Positions 1 to 6,388 are shown, counted from the first letter of the stretch. The stretch: DNA of 8,201 nucleotides from Candidatus Avipropionibacterium avicola (GCA_018715445.1 DVLP01000105.1:1-8201), one strand, 5' to 3'. Numbers and translations: made by a program. The notes: a model not told the origin generated them from the letters alone.

Positions 1-644
1 GGCAGGGGATGCAGGGCTGAGCCGTGCTCACAGGCGACCGCGCTGACGGCCTGGAGGGTCTCGGGGGTGGGGGCGCCGTGCCAGGGCAGTGCGTGGTCGT
101 CGCCGATCCGCTCGATCAGGGACTCCAGCCAGGTGACCTCGGCGCGGGTCTGGTGCAGGGCGTACTCGACCTCGAGCACGTGGACGCGGGGGATGCCGCG
201 TTCGTCACAACGCTCCAGTGCCGTCGCGAGGGCATCGGCCTCACCGGTCAGGACCCGGTGGCGTTCGGAGAGGAGCTCGCGGGCCCGGTCCGGCTCGAAG
301 TTGTGGATCTCACTCAGCCCGAGCGGGAAGCGCGGGTACTCGTACACGGGGACCCGAACGATCTCGGCGATGGCGTCCAGGAAGGCGGTCCGGCCGAGGT
401 CGGTGATCTCGTACGTGGTCCGCTCGGGTCGGTTGCCGGCGCGGTCGGTGCCGACCACCCGCAGGTGGCCGGACTCAGCGAGCCGCCCGATCGCGTGGTA
501 GAGCGTGCCCGGCTTGAGCTTGACGACCATGTCGGTGCGTCGCTCGGCCAGGAGCTGGTACGCCTCGTACGGATGCATGGCTCGTTCGAGCAGGACACCG
601 AGGGCTGCCAGCTGCAGCGGGGTGAGGGTGGCTGTGCGTGCCAT
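1..644 (-). CDS. PadR-family transcriptional regulator (3' end beyond the window)
   Basis: Reads leftward from ATG at 644 and stays open to the window edge, giving at least 214 residues, so the C-terminus is missing. The N-terminal third is a typical PadR winged helix: the HPYEAYQLL segment (residues 24-32), the GTLYHAIGRL recognition-helix region (46-55) followed by ESGHL, and the wing with TTYEITDLGR (76-85). The rest, about residues 117-185, is helical and charged, as expected for the dimerising C-terminal domain of the longer PadR subfamily. An AGGAAG Shine-Dalgarno lies 10 bases before the ATG (655-660), which fixes the start. PadR proteins are generally repressors, often of themselves and a neighbouring gene, released by a small ligand. 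The divergent dehydrogenase gene at 795 is the obvious second target (inference). The ligand cannot be read from the sequence. Confidence 0.9.
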   Translation of the reverse strand, partial: MARTATLTPLQLAALGVLLERAMHPYEAYQLLAERRTDMVVKLKPGTLYHAIGRLAESGHLRVVGTDRAGNRPERTTYEITDLGRTAFLDAIAEIVRVPVYEYPRFPLGLSEIHNFEPDRARELLSERHRVLTGEADALATALERCDERGIPRVHVLEVEYALHQTRAEVTWLESLIERIGDDHALPWHGAPTPETLQAVSAVACEHGSALHPL

Positions 645-679
645 GGGGTGCGGTCTTCCTGATCTTCCACATCGATTGT

Positions 680-689
680 TCCACGTGGA
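680..689. promoter_or_regulatory. Palindrome TCCACGTGGA, candidate PadR operator
   Basis: A perfect 10-bp palindrome that shares its last base with the -10 hexamer of the PadR promoter and covers the expected transcription start. A protein bound here would block the promoter. The half TTCCAC also occurs at 665-670, 14 bases away, as a direct repeat. A related CCAC-g-GTGG lies at 738-746 by the divergent gene. Autorepression is the inference; classical PadR sites are longer ATGT...ACAT dyads, so the match to the family is only loose. Confidence 0.4.
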
Positions 690-717
690 CTATAGACCCG
701 TAGCCTGCCCGGCCCAA
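689..717 (-). promoter_or_regulatory. Leftward promoter of the PadR gene
   Basis: On the minus strand, TTGGGC (712-717) and TATAGT (689-694) are separated by exactly 17 bases. TATAGT matches the sigma-70-type -10 consensus at five of six positions; the -35 matches at only three. Transcription would start near 682 and leave a leader of about 38 bases containing the AGGAAG ribosome site. The -35 lies inside the inverted repeat GCCCA-AA-TGGGC (712-723). Confidence 0.5.
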
Positions 718-734
718 ATGGGCTGTGGTGACCT

Positions 735-763
735 TTGCCACGGTGGACGGGGTCGAGTAGCGT
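735..763 (+). promoter_or_regulatory. Possible rightward promoter of the dehydrogenase gene with CCAC-n-GTGG element
   Basis: TTGCCA (735-740), 17 bases, then TAGCGT (758-763) fits a loose actinobacterial -35/-10 pair and would start transcription about 25 bases before the ATG at 795. CCACGGTGG (738-746), the same half-sites as the palindrome at 680-689 but with a one-base centre, overlaps the -35. The hexamers are weak matches, so the promoter is tentative. Confidence 0.3.
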
Positions 764-794
764 CAGGGCACGCTGCGACGAGGGAGGCAGGATC

Positions 795-1850
795 ATGGCT
801 TTGCGAGTGCTGGTGGTCGGATGCGGAAACATGGGGGCCAGCCATGCGCGGGCCTACCACAGCAATCAGGGCTACGAACTGGTCGGACTCGTGGCTCGGA
901 CGTCGAAGCGGCGCGGCCCGTTGGCAGCCGAGCTCGGCGGTGTCGCCGAGTTCGACGACTTCGCCACCGCCCTGGCCGAGACCACGCCCGACGTGGTGAG
1001 CGTCAACAGCTACCCCGACACCCATGCCGAGTACGCCCGGGCTGCGCTCGAGGCCGGCTGCCACGTGTTCTGCGAGAAGCCGCTCGCCGAGACCGTCGAG
1101 CAGGCCCAGGAGTTGTTCGAACTGGCGGTGGCCAAGGATCGCAAGCTGGTCGTCGGCTACATCCTGCGGGTCCACCCGGTGTGGCAGGACTTCATCGCCC
1201 GCGCGCGCGAGCTGGGCAAACCGCTGGTGATGCGGATGAACCTGAACCAGCAGAGCGATGGCGAGATGTGGGACCTGCACCGCAACCTGATGAGCGCCAT
1301 GAGCCCGATCGTCGACTGCGGGGTGCACTACGTCGACGTGATGTGCCAGATGACCCAGGCCCAACCGACCCGGGTGTACGCGATGGGCGCCCGGCTCGCC
1401 GACGACCTCAAGCCCGGCATGTACAACTACGGCAACCTGCAGGTCCACTTCGACGACGGCTCGGTCGGCTGGTACGAGGCCGGCTGGGGCCCGATGATGA
1501 GCGAGACCGCCTTCTTCGTCAAGGATGTGGTGGGTCCGAAGGGGTCGGTCTCCATCGGTGACTCGGCCTCGGACTCCGACGACATCGGCGGCCACACCAA
1601 GACCAACTCCCTGGTCATCCACCACTCCGAGCTGACCGACGACAACCGCTTCGCCCGCGAGGACGAGATCGTCCCGTCGGCGGGGGAGCCCGACCACCAG
1701 GCGCTGTGTGATGCCGAGCAGCAGTTCCTGCTGGAAGCGATCACCCAGGACCATGACCTGACGGACCACCTGCGTGATGCGGTCAACAGCCTGCGGATCG
1801 TGCTGGCCGCCGACGAGTCCGTACGGACCGGGCAGGTCGTCGACCTCTGA
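795..1850 (+). CDS. Gfo/Idh/MocA-family NAD(P)-dependent oxidoreductase
   Basis: 351 residues, the normal length for the family. The start at ATG 795 is chosen because AGGGAGG (781-787) sits 7 bases upstream and the protein then opens directly on the Rossmann strand; an in-frame ATG at 735 would add 20 unlikely residues. The nucleotide-binding motif GCGNMG is at residues 9-14. The family signature EKP is at 94-96 (FCEKPLAET), with K95 the usual catalytic lysine. D174-C-G-V-H178-Y-V-D181 is the expected active-site segment of the C-terminal alpha/beta domain. Members oxidise or reduce hydroxyl groups on inositols, sugars and related compounds in the cytoplasm. The substrate cannot be told from these motifs. 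The gene is divergent from the PadR regulator, which probably controls it, and is followed at once by a strong hairpin, so it is probably monocistronic. Confidence 0.93.
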   Translation: MALRVLVVGCGNMGASHARAYHSNQGYELVGLVARTSKRRGPLAAELGGVAEFDDFATALAETTPDVVSVNSYPDTHAEYARAALEAGCHVFCEKPLAETVEQAQELFELAVAKDRKLVVGYILRVHPVWQDFIARARELGKPLVMRMNLNQQSDGEMWDLHRNLMSAMSPIVDCGVHYVDVMCQMTQAQPTRVYAMGARLADDLKPGMYNYGNLQVHFDDGSVGWYEAGWGPMMSETAFFVKDVVGPKGSVSIGDSASDSDDIGGHTKTNSLVIHHSELTDDNRFAREDEIVPSAGEPDHQALCDAEQQFLLEAITQDHDLTDHLRDAVNSLRIVLAADESVRTGQVVDL

Positions 1851-1854
1851 GGCA

Positions 1855-1878
1855 GGGCCGGGTCCGGTGACCCGGGCC
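1855..1878 (+). terminator. GC-rich hairpin after the dehydrogenase gene
   Basis: Left arm GGGCCGGGT (1855-1863), loop ccggtg, right arm ACCCGGGCC (1870-1878): six pairs next to the loop, one G-G mismatch, then two more pairs. It begins 4 bases after the TGA. There is no T-run, which is common for GC-rich actinobacterial terminators but makes the call less certain. A second CCCGGG follows at 1881. Confidence 0.5.
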
Positions 1879-1908
1879 AACCCGGGATCAACTGGAACCG
1901 TCGCCGGG

Positions 1909-1914
1909 TACGCT
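1909..1914 (+). promoter_or_regulatory. -10 element TACGCT, probable leaderless start of the ESX-like cassette
   Basis: TACGCT fits the TAnnnT -10 pattern and lies exactly 7 bases before ATG 1922. No Shine-Dalgarno is present. That spacing is what leaderless actinobacterial mRNAs, which begin at the start codon itself, show. No convincing -35 is visible. Confidence 0.35.
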
Positions 1915-1921
1915 CCCGACC

Positions 1922-2401
1922 ATGGAACCCGCCGGACATGACCTGCCCGTGGAGATCCTCTGGCGTGACGGTGTCGCCGAGGACGTCATCATCCGGCCCG
2001 ACTGGTCGGAGTCGTTGACCCCGTCCGGGCTGCTGGACCTCGTACGTGACCTGGTGAACACCGAACACGGTGGAGCCGGCGACGCGACGGACTGGCGGTT
2101 CGCCCTCAGCCTGAGGAATATCGCACTGGAGGACCTGGCCGAGTTCACCGCCCAACTGGCCGATGCCCGGGCCGAGGCCGCAGCCGAGGCGGGTGAGCCG
2201 CAGGTGACCACCACGCTGCACTTCCGTGCGGTCTGGCACCGTGGCGCACTGCTCGAGCTCACCGGCGATGATGCCTGGGCGGAGCTGCCGCTCCAGGTCA
2301 TGGGAGGCGACATCGCCGCTGCGATCGTACGACCCGAGATGCCTGCGGCCACGACGGTCGCGCGGGACCGACTGCTCACGTTCATGGGAAGAAGGGGCTG
2401 A
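1922..2401 (+). CDS. Acidic hypothetical protein, first gene of the ESX-like cassette
   Basis: 159 residues; I do not recognise the family. It has no signal peptide or membrane segment and is rich in Asp and Glu. The N-terminal part (about 1-30) looks like short strands ending in RPDWSE, then a helix SGLLDLVRDLV (35-45). Residues 67-92 form an Ala/Glu-rich helix (LEDLAEFTAQLADARAEAAA). The rest (95-137) again looks like beta strands, including TTTLHFRAVW and GALLELTG. A mixed alpha/beta cytoplasmic protein is likely. The stop is one base before the ATG of the next gene, so the two are translationally coupled. By position before two secretion-substrate-like helical proteins it could be a dedicated chaperone or regulator for them (inference only). 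The start is supported by the leaderless-type -10 seven bases upstream. Confidence 0.8.
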   Translation: MEPAGHDLPVEILWRDGVAEDVIIRPDWSESLTPSGLLDLVRDLVNTEHGGAGDATDWRFALSLRNIALEDLAEFTAQLADARAEAAAEAGEPQVTTTLHFRAVWHRGALLELTGDDAWAELPLQVMGGDIAAAIVRPEMPAATTVARDRLLTFMGRRG

Positions 2402-2402
2402 G

Positions 2403-2732
2403 ATGACCGACCTGACCGTTGATGTCTCGTGGTTCAAGAGGCACATCGATGACTGGGAGGACTTCCGCCTCCACCTGAGCCAGGCCTCGGGCCGGACCAA
2501 CGGCTACGGCACGGACCTGCCCGAGATGCACGAGCGGATGCCCGAGGACCTCCAGGCGGTGGTCCCGAAACTCACCACCGCCAAGGAAACCCTGAGCGAC
2601 AACTTCATGGCTGGCGCTCGTGTTGCCCGCAGGTACACCGAACTGCTGCACGAGACGGCGACGGCCTACATCACCAACGAGGCAGAGAACCAGGCCGAGA
2701 TCGATTCGCTGATCGAGAGGTTGGAAGAGTGA
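2403..2732 (+). CDS. Small type VII secretion (EspC/WXG100-like) helical protein
   Basis: 109 residues, starting at ATG 2403 one base after the previous stop, with GAAGAAGGGG (2388-2397) as a possible ribosome site. The protein is almost wholly helical and acidic: a first helix around 9-28, a loop rich in Gly/Thr/Pro (29-41), and a long second helix from about 46 to the C-terminus. Y89-I-T-N-E93 in the second helix matches the YxxxD/E signal that directs WXG100/EspC-type proteins to the type VII (ESX) secretion system. Length, helix-turn-helix shape and signal position all fit EspC-like or WXG100-like substrates, although no W-x-G turn is present in this partner. Its stop overlaps the GTG of the next gene (GTGA), so the pair is coupled and may form a heterodimer. 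Secretion is inferred, because no secretion machinery lies in the window. Confidence 0.75.
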   Translation: MTDLTVDVSWFKRHIDDWEDFRLHLSQASGRTNGYGTDLPEMHERMPEDLQAVVPKLTTAKETLSDNFMAGARVARRYTELLHETATAYITNEAENQAEIDSLIERLEE

Positions 2733-3652
2733 CCGGGACCAGTGCTGAAGAGCTGCAGGAACTGGGCGAGAGGCTGTCCACCGCCAAGACCATGTTGACC
2801 GGACTCTATGACCGCCTGTCCCTGGACTACGGCAGTGTGGCGGCGATTCGCTACCACTTCACGCGCGACGGTCTGGGCGGCGAGGCCGAGGACATGCGTG
2901 ACAACAGTCGCACGATGACCTGGCACGTCGTCCCCGGGGACGACCTGGCAGGCTACGACGAGAGCGGCACCAACGTCGTCGGGGCCGGGATGCGGGTGCA
3001 CAGCGCCAGTCACGAGCAACAACCCGCTGCGGTCGCCTCGGCCGAGCTGCTCGAGCAGACCAGGGACGAGACCGAGACGCTGAGCCAGTTGACCGGCGAC
3101 GACCTGGATGCCCTGGCCAGCATCCCCACCGTCCTCGGCTACAGCAACGAGAAACTGGCCGACATCCGCGACATCCTCGAGGACGACATCAACGCCATCG
3201 TCGAGCTGCAGAACAGCGTCGTCAACGGTTCGGACTGGACCGGGATCGGGCGTGACGCCTACTACAACTCACTCCAGCCGCAGCACGCCGCGTTCACCGA
3301 GGCCCAGGACAACGTGAACAACCTGATCGAGGCCAATGTGGCGCTCGCGCAGATGACGGCTGACCTGTTCAGCGCCTTCGTCGAGATCCGTGAGGCCCAG
3401 TGGGAAGGGTTGCAGGAGATCGGTGGCGTGATCTTCAGCCTGGCCAATCCCACGAACTGGCTCAGTCACGCCCAGAAGGTGTTCGACAAGGCCGTCGAGA
3501 TCAAGGCCGGGCACATCCAGGAGTTCCAGGACGAGCTGGACGAGCTCGCCAACTCCGCCGAGCGGCGGGCCGTGATCGAGAAGGCTGAGGCCACCGCCTC
3601 CATGGAGTGGCCCGAGGCCCCCGAGGGCATCACCGGCGACTGGAGCCACTGA
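2729..3652 (+). CDS. Large helical WXG-domain protein, putative type VII secretion substrate or partner
   Basis: 307 residues from a GTG start that overlaps the preceding stop by four bases (GTGA); GAGAGG (2713-2718) and GGAAGAG just upstream can serve the ribosome. N-terminal helices span about 5-32, then a mixed stretch (33-100). A second helical block (103-160) leads into S168-D-W-T-G-I-G-R-D-A-Y178, the W-x-G turn plus following AY typical of WXG100-type helical hairpins, and a long helix to about 222. A second W-x-G (W225-E-G227) begins the C-terminal helical part, which ends in a Trp/Pro-containing tail (EWPEAPEG...). There is no signal peptide, no clear membrane helix, no YxxxD/E near the C-terminus and no recognisable toxin domain. 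It therefore probably rides on the signal of its 109-aa partner. It could equally be an LXG-like scaffold that has lost a toxin; I cannot separate these. Confidence 0.75.
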   Translation: MTGTSAEELQELGERLSTAKTMLTGLYDRLSLDYGSVAAIRYHFTRDGLGGEAEDMRDNSRTMTWHVVPGDDLAGYDESGTNVVGAGMRVHSASHEQQPAAVASAELLEQTRDETETLSQLTGDDLDALASIPTVLGYSNEKLADIRDILEDDINAIVELQNSVVNGSDWTGIGRDAYYNSLQPQHAAFTEAQDNVNNLIEANVALAQMTADLFSAFVEIREAQWEGLQEIGGVIFSLANPTNWLSHAQKVFDKAVEIKAGHIQEFQDELDELANSAERRAVIEKAEATASMEWPEAPEGITGDWSH

Positions 3653-3660
3653 CTCTCCGC

Positions 3661-3752
3661 CCCCGAGCTCGTCGAGGGGACTCCGGCCTCCGACCCCCGA
3701 GCCCGTCGAGGGGCTCCGCCTCCGCCCCCAGCCCGTCGAGGGGCCCCGAGCT
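3661..3752. repeat. Cluster of a 19-bp extragenic repeat between convergent genes
   Basis: Copies of CCCCGAGCYCGTCGAGGGG at 3661-3679, 3695-3713 and 3725-3743 (one change, G to C at base 5), plus a half copy CCCCGAGCT at 3744-3752. The copies are followed by CTCCG(G/C)CTCCG-type spacers, so the whole unit of about 30-34 bp is repeated. Copy 3 abuts the half copy to make GGGGCCCC (3740-3747). It resembles the short GAGC-GTCGA elements scattered in gaps of many GC-rich genomes. Lying between two converging genes, it may help stop transcription from both sides. Confidence 0.75.
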
Positions 3753-3761
3753 GTGGTCGCC

Positions 3762-4307
3762 TCAGGACGCCCACTTCTCTGCCACGGTGGCAATCACCCG
3801 GGCATTGCGGTTGGTCGCCGTGCCGAAGGCACGCTCGACGGTGTCGCCGTTCAGTGAGCTGGCGTGGTAGTTGTTGCGCTGGGCCAGCAGCAGGTGCACG
3901 GCCCTGCCGGACACCAGCGCGTGGTCCGGTCCGTTCCAACGTTCGCAGAAGGCGGTCACCGTCGCCGGGTCCGGATCCTGCTGCAGCAGGGAGACGTAGT
4001 GGGCGCCGGCCTCGGGGTGTGCGGCCGCGAACCGTACGGCATCGTCAGCGACCTGGCGCAGCTCGCGCAGGGTGAGGACCACTGTGGGGACAGGGAATCC
4101 GGCAGCTTCCTCGTACGCCTGCTCCAGCTCGGCGGCCACCAGTGCGGTCGAGCGGCGAGAGGAGTCGAGCCGGACGTTGCCGGTGTTCAGCCAGGTGGCG
4201 ACATTCGTCCCTCCGCCGACCTCGGTCGCGGCGGCCACTGCGTCCTTGGAGAACTTGCGTTTCGCGCCGAGGTTGATCGCCCGGAGGAAGGCCACGTAGC
4301 CCGCCAT
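3762..4307 (-). CDS. DUF1697 domain-containing protein
   Basis: 181 residues when started at ATG 4307; an in-frame ATG 45 bases further up lies inside the epimerase gene and is less likely. Family landmarks are present: YVAFLRAINLG at residues 4-14 (family Y-x-A-L-L-R-G-I-N-V-G), then NVATWLNTGNVRLDS (35-49), matching the family's VxTYxxSGNVxF strand, and the C-terminal NRNARVIATVAEKW (166-179), matching R-N-x-x-T-V. DUF1697 proteins are compact cytoplasmic alpha/beta proteins of unknown function. The start codon follows the epimerase stop by a single base, so its translation probably depends on ribosomes finishing that gene. No functional link to the epimerase is known to me. Its 3' end faces the repeat cluster. 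Confidence 0.9.
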   Translation of the reverse strand: MAGYVAFLRAINLGAKRKFSKDAVAAATEVGGGTNVATWLNTGNVRLDSSRRSTALVAAELEQAYEEAAGFPVPTVVLTLRELRQVADDAVRFAAAHPEAGAHYVSLLQQDPDPATVTAFCERWNGPDHALVSGRAVHLLLAQRNNYHASSLNGDTVERAFGTATNRNARVIATVAEKWAS

Positions 4308-4308
4308 G

Positions 4309-5124
4309 TCAGTCGCCCGGGGCGGAGAAGATGATCGAGAAGTCAAGCACACAAGGCGAATCCGCTGTCACCTGCTGCAGGTGAGGTCCGTCGACGGGGC
4401 CGTCGGGTGCAGTCCACGGTTCCACGCAGAATCCGGGCCCCTGCTCGTACGTGACCCAGATCTCGGTGTTGGAGGTCAGGGTCAACGACGGTCCGACCGG
4501 CCAGTTGATCGTCGGGTTCTGGGCGATCTGGTCGAAGACACCGCTCATCGGCGTGGTCGGTGCACCGGCAATCGTGCGTTGGCCGTTCTCGTCCATGGTG
4601 AGCTGGCGGCCCGGACGGAAGTCGACCACCGCCGTGCGAGCCGGATCGTCGTCGAGCCGGGTGATGAACCAGGGGTGGAATCCTGCCGAGGCGCTGAAGG
4701 CGTCACCGTGGCTGTGGACCGCGAGTTGGGTGATCAGGGTGGTGTCGGTCAGCTCGTACCGCTGGGTGACGAACCCTCGCCACGGCCACTGGTCGGGCTG
4801 GTCGGGACCGATCTGGATCGACTGCTCGACCAAGTGCGGAGAGACGGTGTCGATCTGGAACGGCCAGGAGTGGACCAGGCCGTGTTGGCCCGACAGCGCG
4901 CCCGGACGCAGATCGCGAGTGAGGTCAGGTGTGCCGGTCAGGGTGCCGCACCACGGCGCCAGCGGGAACGAACCCCGATAGAAGTCGGCTGCGGAGCGGG
5001 GCTCCACGTCGGCGATCACCTCAATGCCGCCGACGACCAGGGAGACCAGTCGGCCGCCGGCCGAGGGCTGCACGGCCGCGGTGGTACGACCATCGGGGGA
5101 GGTGAGCGTGACCAACTCTGTCAT
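4309..5124 (-). CDS. Aldose 1-epimerase (galactose mutarotase-like) family protein
   Basis: 271 residues, a normal length for the compact bacterial branch of the family. It has the strand-rich supersandwich pattern throughout. The conserved HG pair is at H81-G82 (GQHGLVHSWPF). The catalytic histidine is probably H150 in SAGFHPWF (146-153), and the catalytic glutamate is probably E235 in FCVEPWTAPDG (232-242). The enzyme interconverts alpha and beta anomers of hexoses in the cytoplasm; members of this branch also act on hexose-6-phosphates, and the sequence does not settle which. There is no signal peptide. ATG 5124 is used; it has a GGTAGGG stretch 7-13 bases upstream that may be either a weak ribosome site or a -10 element. 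It is followed one base after its stop by the DUF1697 gene. Confidence 0.9.
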   Translation of the reverse strand: MTELVTLTSPDGRTTAAVQPSAGGRLVSLVVGGIEVIADVEPRSAADFYRGSFPLAPWCGTLTGTPDLTRDLRPGALSGQHGLVHSWPFQIDTVSPHLVEQSIQIGPDQPDQWPWRGFVTQRYELTDTTLITQLAVHSHGDAFSASAGFHPWFITRLDDDPARTAVVDFRPGRQLTMDENGQRTIAGAPTTPMSGVFDQIAQNPTINWPVGPSLTLTSNTEIWVTYEQGPGFCVEPWTAPDGPVDGPHLQQVTADSPCVLDFSIIFSAPGD

Positions 5125-5131
5125 GGCCGCG

Positions 5132-5137
5132 ACCCTA
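5132..5137 (-). promoter_or_regulatory. Possible -10 TAGGGT before the epimerase gene
   Basis: On the minus strand TAGGGT ends exactly 7 bases before ATG 5124, the spacing of a leaderless start, as seen also before the gene at 1922. No -35 is evident and the same bases could serve as a poor Shine-Dalgarno (GGTAGGG), so this is tentative. If real, the epimerase and DUF1697 genes have their own promoter within the leftward gene run. Confidence 0.25.
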
Positions 5138-5173
5138 CCGTGAGGTGAGCCTGAAGCCGGCAGGGGCCAGCGA

Positions 5174-6388
5174 TCACAGCAGGGCGATGAGGGGTCCCCC
5201 GACCGCGCCGAGGATCACCACCACCCAGGGTGGCACCTTCCAAGCGACCAGGGCAATGAAACAGACCAGGGCCAGGGCGAGACTGGCCGGTCCCGAGACC
5301 GCGGTGGTGAACACTGGTTGGTAGAGGGCTGCGGCAAGCACTCCCACCACAGCGGCGTTGGCGCCACGCATCATCGAACGAGCCCAGACCCGGTCGCGCA
5401 GGGCGTCCCAGAACGGCAGGACTCCCAAAAGCAGCAGGAATCCCGGCGGGAAGATCCCGGCCAACGCGATCGCGGCACCGGCGACCGATCCGGGGCCGGT
5501 CGTCGACACCGCCCCCAGGTGGGCGGCCACCGTGAACAGCGGACCGGGCACGGCCTGGGCGCCGCCGTAACCGGCCAGGAACTGCTCCGGTGTCACCCAG
5601 CCGGTGTCAACGATCCCGGTCTGCAGCAGCGGCAGCACGACATGCCCGCCGCCGAAGACCAAGGCACCCGCTCGGTAGAAGGCGGCGAACAGGTCGAGCT
5701 CCTCGATGCCGGTCAGCCGGGCGGCGATCGGTGATCCGACCAGCAGGACCACGAACGCCGTCAGGCACGCGATCCCAGCTGTCCGGCTGATGCCGAATCT
5801 GACGGATGTGGCGGCTGAGTCATCTCCGGTACGGCAGAACAGCCAACCCGCGAGCGCGCCGAGGACAATGACGCCGGGTTGGGTGACAGGCGACAGCACG
5901 AGCAACACAGCGACCGCGGAGAGAGCGGCGATCGCCGCCCGCTGCCGGTCCGGGGCGAGCGAGCGTGCCATGCCCCAGACAGCTTGGGCGATGATCGCCA
6001 CCGCCACGATCTTGAGTCCGGTGAGGATGCCGGTCCCGATTGACCCGCTGAACCAGCTCGCTCCTGCCGCGAAGGCGAGCATGAGAATCGCCGATGGCAG
6101 AGTGAAACCGACGAATGCGGCCAGTGCGCCGCCGATCCCGGCACGGCGCAGACCCACAGCGAAGCCGACCTGGCTCGACGCCGGTCCGGGCAGGAACTGG
6201 CACAACGCCACCAGATCGGCGAACTCATCGTCCTCGAGCCACTTGCGACGCTCGACGAATGCCGTACGGAAATAGCCCAGGTGGGCGATCGGGCCACCGA
6301 AGGAGGTCAATCCGAGCAGCAGGAAGGCGCGGAAGGCCTCCCACACAGTGCCGCGGGCGGGGGCGCTCGGCGCAGAGATGTCTGTCAC
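5174..6388 (-). CDS. chrA: ChrA-type chromate efflux transporter (CHR family)
   Basis: 404 residues from GTG 6388, matching the roughly 400-residue two-domain CHR family. The frame stays open 43 codons further up, but that stretch is Pro/Arg-rich and unlike the family, so the GTG is preferred although it has no clear Shine-Dalgarno. The two homologous halves are visible. The first has F30-G-G-P33 followed by AHLGYF, and CQFLPGPASSQ (63-73). The second has FGGGHVVLP (245-253) and GAQAVPGP (276-283). Hydrophobic membrane segments fill most of the rest (for example 85-112, 123-138, 150-183, 203-220, 303-325 and 345-395). Family members export chromate, and some probably other oxyanions, driven by the proton gradient across the inner membrane. 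No chrB regulator or ChrR reductase is present, so the chromate role is taken from the family and is unproven here. Confidence 0.92.
   Translation of the reverse strand: MTDISAPSAPARGTVWEAFRAFLLLGLTSFGGPIAHLGYFRTAFVERRKWLEDDEFADLVALCQFLPGPASSQVGFAVGLRRAGIGGALAAFVGFTLPSAILMLAFAAGASWFSGSIGTGILTGLKIVAVAIIAQAVWGMARSLAPDRQRAAIAALSAVAVLLVLSPVTQPGVIVLGALAGWLFCRTGDDSAATSVRFGISRTAGIACLTAFVVLLVGSPIAARLTGIEELDLFAAFYRAGALVFGGGHVVLPLLQTGIVDTGWVTPEQFLAGYGGAQAVPGPLFTVAAHLGAVSTTGPGSVAGAAIALAGIFPPGFLLLLGVLPFWDALRDRVWARSMMRGANAAVVGVLAAALYQPVFTTAVSGPASLALALVCFIALVAWKVPPWVVVILGAVGGPLIALL

Noticed and set aside
24..662. Plus-strand open frame of 212 codons opposite the PadR gene
   Set aside because: The minus strand carries a textbook PadR winged helix with a Shine-Dalgarno; the plus frame is a GC-rich shadow.
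690..1880. Long open frame of 396 codons on the minus strand
   Set aside because: Lies fully opposite the dehydrogenase gene, which has clear family motifs. Its product is rich in His/Val/Arg repeats typical of the antisense of GC-rich genes, with no recognisable domain.
3661..3752. Repeat cluster considered as a CRISPR array
   Set aside because: Repeats are 19 bp with spacers of 0-15 bp that are themselves similar, and no cas gene is present.
4306..5148. Plus-strand open frame of 280 codons opposite the epimerase
   Set aside because: Shadow of the epimerase gene: Gly/Arg/Asp-rich, no domain, and it runs exactly across the real gene.
5138..5173. Gap between chrA and the epimerase gene checked for a terminator
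   Set aside because: Only weak GC pairings (GCCGGC and GGCC) were found, with no stable hairpin, so no terminator is called.
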